In this document: positions 59,553-64,000 of the stretch, piece by piece
Layout: every line of letters starts with the position of its first letter
Numbering within the stretch: position 1 is the stretch's first letter
From: Siphonodentalium dalli
Lineage: Eukaryota; Mollusca; Scaphopoda; Gadilida; Siphonodentaliidae
Direction of reading: 5' to 3'
DNA length: 64,000 nucleotides
Assembly (NCBI GenBank): GCA_032622095.1
Contig: CP136067.1
Span: 135,967,990-136,031,989 of the forward strand
The notes under the pieces: generated by a model
Told to the model about the DNA's origin: nothing
The model's input: the letters and a program-made list of their open reading frames with translations, nothing else
Databases searched by the model: none
Position numbers and translations under genes: made by a program

Positions 59553-60419
59553 CGAGCAACTCTCCGTGACCAGTTTTCTAATTGATTTTACAGAAAAACT
59601 TTCGTCGTGTATATTTTCTGAGAACTACTTTCTGGAGAAGCCCTTTAGCTAAGATCTGTATTATTCTTGGTCAGAATCAATGGTGAAGTAACATCTAGCA
59701 TTTCATATTCTCATATAACCGATAAAACAATGGAAAATCTATAATATGCAATATTTTTGTCATTTTTTCGGGCAGAATCGGGGGAACAACATTTTAAAAA
59801 TCCGCTTTGGGGGGAATTTTATGAAGTTCTTTGAAAAAACTCCTATTTACGTGCATAGCTTTATTGTTTGATATTTCGTTCCTTGTGAAATTATTAATAA
59901 ATTATTATGTTGTCATTACAAAATCCAAAATAGCGAACAAAATGGTGTCCGGAAGCGGTAAAATTGTGCAAATTTCGCTACATTTTACCAGATAATTTCC
60001 ATTTTTTGTTAAATAAAATAAATGTACCATGCTAAATCGATATCTGATAGTAATGAGCCATATCACGAGGATTTGTCCTTCAGTGTCCGTCAAATTAAAA
60101 TAGATTTAAAATACAATTTCGAAGAAAAATCAATTATTATTGTAATGCCCAGAAGGGAATTGAACTCACCCGTGTACTGAATACTGAATACCAATACGAT
60201 GGCAGATATGAACCATTAATGCCCATTTTAGCAGAAACGATGGCGTCAATATCGAAAATAGGGACAAAATGGCGACTGGCAGCAGTAAAATTGGGCAAGT
60301 TCGGCTTAAGGTCACCAGACTGTTTCCAAGGCATCAAAAATAAAAACATATTATTTTCATTAATTTATATTGTAACTAAATCTTCTCATATAATTTATAG
60401 CCAATAGTGCTATATGCCA

Positions 60420-62655
60420 TGAAATGAGTGTCAAAAGCCACCAAACTTGTATCCAAACATATCCAATGAGTTTCCAAAAGCACTTAACGAGTGTCATCTA
60501 AGGAGCTTAAGTCCACGCATCTGGGGTCTCAAACCACCATCTTAATATAGTATACCAAACCAACACAGTCCATAGAACGGGCACCACCAATTGCCAACCA
60601 GTGTCCCAAACTACCCAATACGCATCCCAATCGACCCAACTAGTGTCGCAAACCATCCATATGGTGACCAAACACGCCGTAATGAGTAATCCAAACCATC
60701 CAACGATTGACACCATATATCATCCAGAGAATGTCCCAAATCATGCACGCGATGTCCCAAACCTCACAAGAGCATCTCAAATCATCAATTGAGAACCCCA
60801 CACAATCCCATGTGTGTCCAATAAAACCAATCAATGAGTGTTCATACCCATCCAATGGCCGTCCCGTGCAACATGACGATTGCCTCAAACCACCCGGACC
60901 AAGACTGTCTTTAAAAAATCCGCCTGGTGTCTAAAACCACCCCATGCAGAATGTCCCACACCATCGAATGATTGTCACAACTATTATACAAAATCATCCA
61001 TCGGATATCTCGAACAACCCAGCGAGTGTCTCTTGGTTTGGTTTTAAACCCATTGGGTGGTTTGGAACACTCATTTGATGGTCTTAATCCTTGACCGTAG
61101 CTTCTTGACATTCTGCGAAAATCCTGTGCCATAGGGTGCATCGCATATATAAGAAAATGCATAGGCCTAACATTACTTACCTTGGCCACGTGAGCCACAT
61201 AATTCTCATAGCATATGCAAGACTCCCTATGGGAGACTCGCATATATGGGAGAATGCATGGCACAGGATCATTAATGCTGTATCAGCACATCACCCGTCA
61301 TGAAAGGGTTGAATACTCGGAGGAGGGTTTTGTACACTTGTTTAAATGTATTGAGATGCAAGTTAGTAGATGGTTTATGACACCATTTGGATGGATTGGG
61401 AACTCAATGGCTGGTTTGTGATACTAGTTGTATGGTTTGGGTCACTCGCTGGGTGGTTTGTGACACCCATTGCATGGTTTGAGACAACAGTTGAATTGGT
61501 TTGGACACTCGACTTGGATATGGGACACACGTGTGGTTGAATGTGACATAAATTTGTCGATTTATTCAATGATTGGGCCATTTTATAAATTGAGACGACT
61601 TTTGGTGGTTTGAACCTATTTGGTAAGGAACACCAGTTGCATTGTTTGGGGCACTACTAGTACCATGCACTGTGATTTGGAAAAAAAGTTGCAGGGTTGC
61701 GACACTGATCGGGTGAATTGAGACACTCCTTGGATGGCCTGTGATACCCATTGTGTGGGTTAGGGTACCAGATGCATGGTTTGGAGGACTATCTGTGCTG
61801 GTCTGGAATCAGGTGCATATCGTACGGGGCTCTACTTAATTGTTTGTGCCACCCGTTGGAAAGTTTGAGACCAATTGGGCGGTTTTGGACACTAAATGTG
61901 CATATGGGACACACGAATGGTGGAATGAGACACTCATTTGTCGACTGGTTCACTGATTGGGCCGTTGAATGGATTGAGACGACAGTTGGTGGTTTGGGAC
62001 ACCCGTTGTATGACATAGAACTCTCTTCGGATGGCCTGGGACAAAAGTTTTTGTGCATATGGGACACTCTTTTCCTTTCGAACATTCGCTGGATTGTTTG
62101 GGACACTCATTTGGTGGTTTGGGGCATTCATTGGATGGATTGGCCCACTCATTGTATGATTTGGATCACACGTTGGATGGTTAGGGACACTCATTTTTGG
62201 TAGTTTGGGACAAAACCTGTGTAGATTGGAACGTCCGTTGAATTGTTGGGGGCAATACCATGCGCTGTGGTTTGGAACAATCGTTGCAGGGCTACGACAA
62301 TACTCGTGGTAATTTAGATGGCATGTGATACTCATTGTGTGGGCATGGACACCAGGTGCACAGCTCGGGGAACCATATATGTGGATTGGGAACCAGTTGC
62401 ATATGGTTTTGGGCACTACTTGATGGTTTGGGGAACTCATTGGGTGGATTATTTATCATGCTTTACTCGGTACAATATTTGAATTTGGGGCACCAGACGT
62501 ATGGCTTGGGATACTCATAGATTGGTTTTGGATACTATGTAGGTGGCTCAGTATATTGTTTGGTACACTCGTTAGGTGGTTTGGGACACTAATCTGATGT
62601 ATTCTGAAACTAGTTGGTGGCTTTGGAAACTTGTATGATGGCATATATACCACTA
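60420..62655. repeat. FB2 centre: minisatellite of about 30 bp that reverses orientation
   Basis: Units of the type CCAAACCATCCAATGAGTGT up to about 61040 and GATGGTTTGGGACACTCATT from about 61060 onward. The unit is unrelated to that of FB1. Open frames of up to 168 codons inside are artefacts. Confidence 0.85.
61123..61266. repeat. Diverged pair of family-B hairpins inside FB2
   Basis: CGCATATATAAGAAAATGCA (from 61142) and ACTCGCATATATGGGAGAAT (from about 61236), flanked by CCTGTGCC and GGCACAGG, are recognisable remnants of the 69 bp hairpins seen at 2213 and 16318. They sit just past the orientation switch of the minisatellite. Confidence 0.65.
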
Positions 62656-63289
62656 CTTATTGGCTTTATATTTATTCGATATTTGAAGATTTAGTTTAAA
62701 AAGTTAAAAATTAAAAAAGCACTTCAACTGTTGACTTCCGATTGCCATTTTCGTCGTCATTTTTTAAAACTCGGGTTTTGACTTACTGTTATCGTATTAG
62801 GATTGGACATCATGTATGGTGGCGCAACTGGCACCTACTGTGAAAGTTACTGTAAAATGCTCTTTTTTTACTTTCGGATGCCATTTTGTCCTCCATTTTG
62901 GACTCTTTTTTTCAGTCAAATTATGCAGGAAATGGCAGGCATATGGCATGGAATAAAGAACAATAGGTTTTTGCTGAACATGTATGTAGTGAGTGGGGTA
63001 TACTCCCGGAAATCGCCGTCATATTGCCCGGAGCATACACTGTCACCTTTTAACGTCTAAATAGTTTGAGTAGACATCCTTACGAAAAATGAATGAAGTT
63101 TAATCCTGCGGGGTGTGCACGTTTGATCGACCTGGTTCCTGGACTAAAATTTCAATTTTAGTTTTCTTACATGTTTTTCTACATTTTTTTATAATAAAAA
63201 ATAACGAATTTTCCTCCCTGAAACGCGCGGAAATTTGGGCTGTTTTGTCATATTCAACAGTTACATGTAGGTAACGTTTGTGGTCAGTA

Positions 63290-63835
63290 GATTTGTATAT
63301 TTATATAAATTTTTCCAGGTTCACCTTAAAATTGTGCTTTGTATTCGACAGTATGTGAAAATAAATGTTATTTTTTTGTTTTTTTGGGGTACATTCAGAA
63401 ACCCCTTCTGAAATGAAAACGCCAGGAAATTTCGTTTCAGAAATTGTGTATCATCAATCAGTGATGATTATGGCACTATTAATACAAAAATCAGCTTTGT
63501 ACTCGAAAGTGCAAATAGAAGTAATGTTTTGGGGTTTTGGGGATACCATCAGAAACCCCCTTCTGAAATGAAAACGCCAGGAAATTTCGTTTCAGAAATT
63601 GTGTATTATTGGTCAGTGATTGCTGGAGTACTAATAATATAACAAATCAGCTGTGTACTCAAAAGTGCAAATAGTCATTTTTTGAGTTTTTGTGGGGTCT
63701 CTGGCCCCAAAACGCCAGGAATGCGGAACTTAAGAAATCGGATTTCTTTAAACGTTCCTCAGGGTGGAACAAATCTGGGGCATCAAACCTTTCGTATGTA
63801 ATTGTGCAAATAGAACTCAACAGGCTCTCGGACTA
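63290..63835 (-). repeat. FB2 right arm
   Basis: Reverse complement of 56858-57420, with three GCAAATAG-bounded blocks (about 63500, 63660, 63800). Confidence 0.8.
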
Positions 63836-64000
63836 TTACAGCTATATAATTGTTGTAGTCCGATACCAATGGTAGTTATCTGATAAACTGTTCACCCACA
63901 ATAGATCAAACACCTACATGCACGTTTATTCTGAATGACATACATTCAAAATTACCTATGTTGGCTAACTTGGCAACCTTGTGATTCAATTTTTGTGAGT
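63836..64000. other. Flank of FB2
   Basis: A hairpin CGGACTATTACAGC...TGTAGTCCG spans 63829-63862 across the FB2 edge. Nothing else seen before the window ends. Confidence 0.4.

Larger units (their letters stand above)
56858..63835. mobile_element. FB2: large foldback element, about 7.0 kb, related to FB1
   Basis: Seen: ends TAATCAGGGAGCCTGATGGG and the complement of CAGGCTCTCGGACTA. Arms 56858-57420 and 63290-63835 are inverted, built of about 150 bp blocks (GCACTTTTGAGTACAAAGC, TTTCTGAAACGAAATTTCC, TGGCGTTTTCATTTC). The centre (60420-62655) is a minisatellite in both orientations. The arm plan and terminal GGGAGCC match FB1, with TTTGCAC for TTTACAC. A hAT-like element is inserted at 58399-59552; without it FB2 would be about 5.8 kb. 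Between arms and centre lie duplicated segments. No transposase is visible. Confidence 0.75.

Noticed and set aside
60130-60240. Minus-strand tRNA-like T-arm (GAGTTCAATTCCCTTCTGGG)
   Set aside because: A box-B-like word is present, but no acceptor stem pairs with it and no box A sits at the right distance; not enough for a tRNA or SINE call.
61934-62440. 168-codon and overlapping open frames in the FB2 centre
   Set aside because: Both strands are open over the same minisatellite; repeat artefacts.

Overview
This 64 kb window looks like non-coding DNA from an animal nuclear genome. There are no prokaryote-style gene runs or operons. The reading frames are short, base composition is uneven, and (TA)n, (CA)n, (GACA)n and poly-G tracts are common. 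Nearly every recognisable landmark is a transposon remnant, inverted repeat or tandem array. Dispersed repeats carrying 'GGGGCATAACTC', GCCGCCATCTTGG, TCAAGGTCA plus (GACA)n tails, and a non-LTR element ending in (AATC)n-like repeats, fit a marine invertebrate. A mollusc or other lophotrochozoan is my best guess; this is inference from repeat style, not from a gene.

Layout. 0-5 kb: three TTAA-flanked, piggyBac-like miniature elements (families A, B, C). 6.1-7.7 kb: two or three short minus-strand segments with splice-like borders; one encodes a kinase-type glycine loop, the best hint of a host gene. 8-9.8 kb: decayed non-LTR retrotransposon with zinc-knuckle remnants. 10.3-13.1 kb: two hAT-like relics. 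13.8-14.9 kb: a tandem array of about 165 bp units. 15.4-16.6 kb: hairpin cluster with a second family-B element. 16.9-19.6 kb: mixed repeats and a third hAT-like relic. 20.1-26.3 kb: a large foldback element (FB1). 27.1-32.5 kb: short tandem repeats, a 781 bp element with terminal inverted repeats (TIRs), a 1 kb foldback with 5 bp target duplications, and several hairpins. 33.9-36.8 kb: a second family-A element, then a 13 bp and a 41 bp minisatellite; these produce the longest but spurious open frames. 37.8-43.9 kb: dispersed and tandem repeats and a near-perfect 130 bp hairpin. 44.4-55.1 kb: a possible 10.7 kb foldback enclosing a GCCGCCATCTTGG array, a 93-codon candidate gene, another TTAA element and a solo arm of the 1 kb foldback. 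56.9-63.8 kb: a second large foldback (FB2), related to FB1 by its arms and interrupted by a hAT-like element with a perfect 8 bp target duplication.

The most striking content is the FB1/FB2 pair. Both have TIRs around GGGAGCC, arms of about 150 bp units containing CTATTTRCACTTT and GTAC, and centres made of minisatellites that switch orientation midway. The centres are unrelated in sequence although the arms are homologous. No intact transposase, reverse transcriptase or complete host gene is visible, so everything mobile here appears non-autonomous. All coordinates and similarities were judged by eye; repeat edges are usually good to about 10-30 bp except where target duplications fix them.
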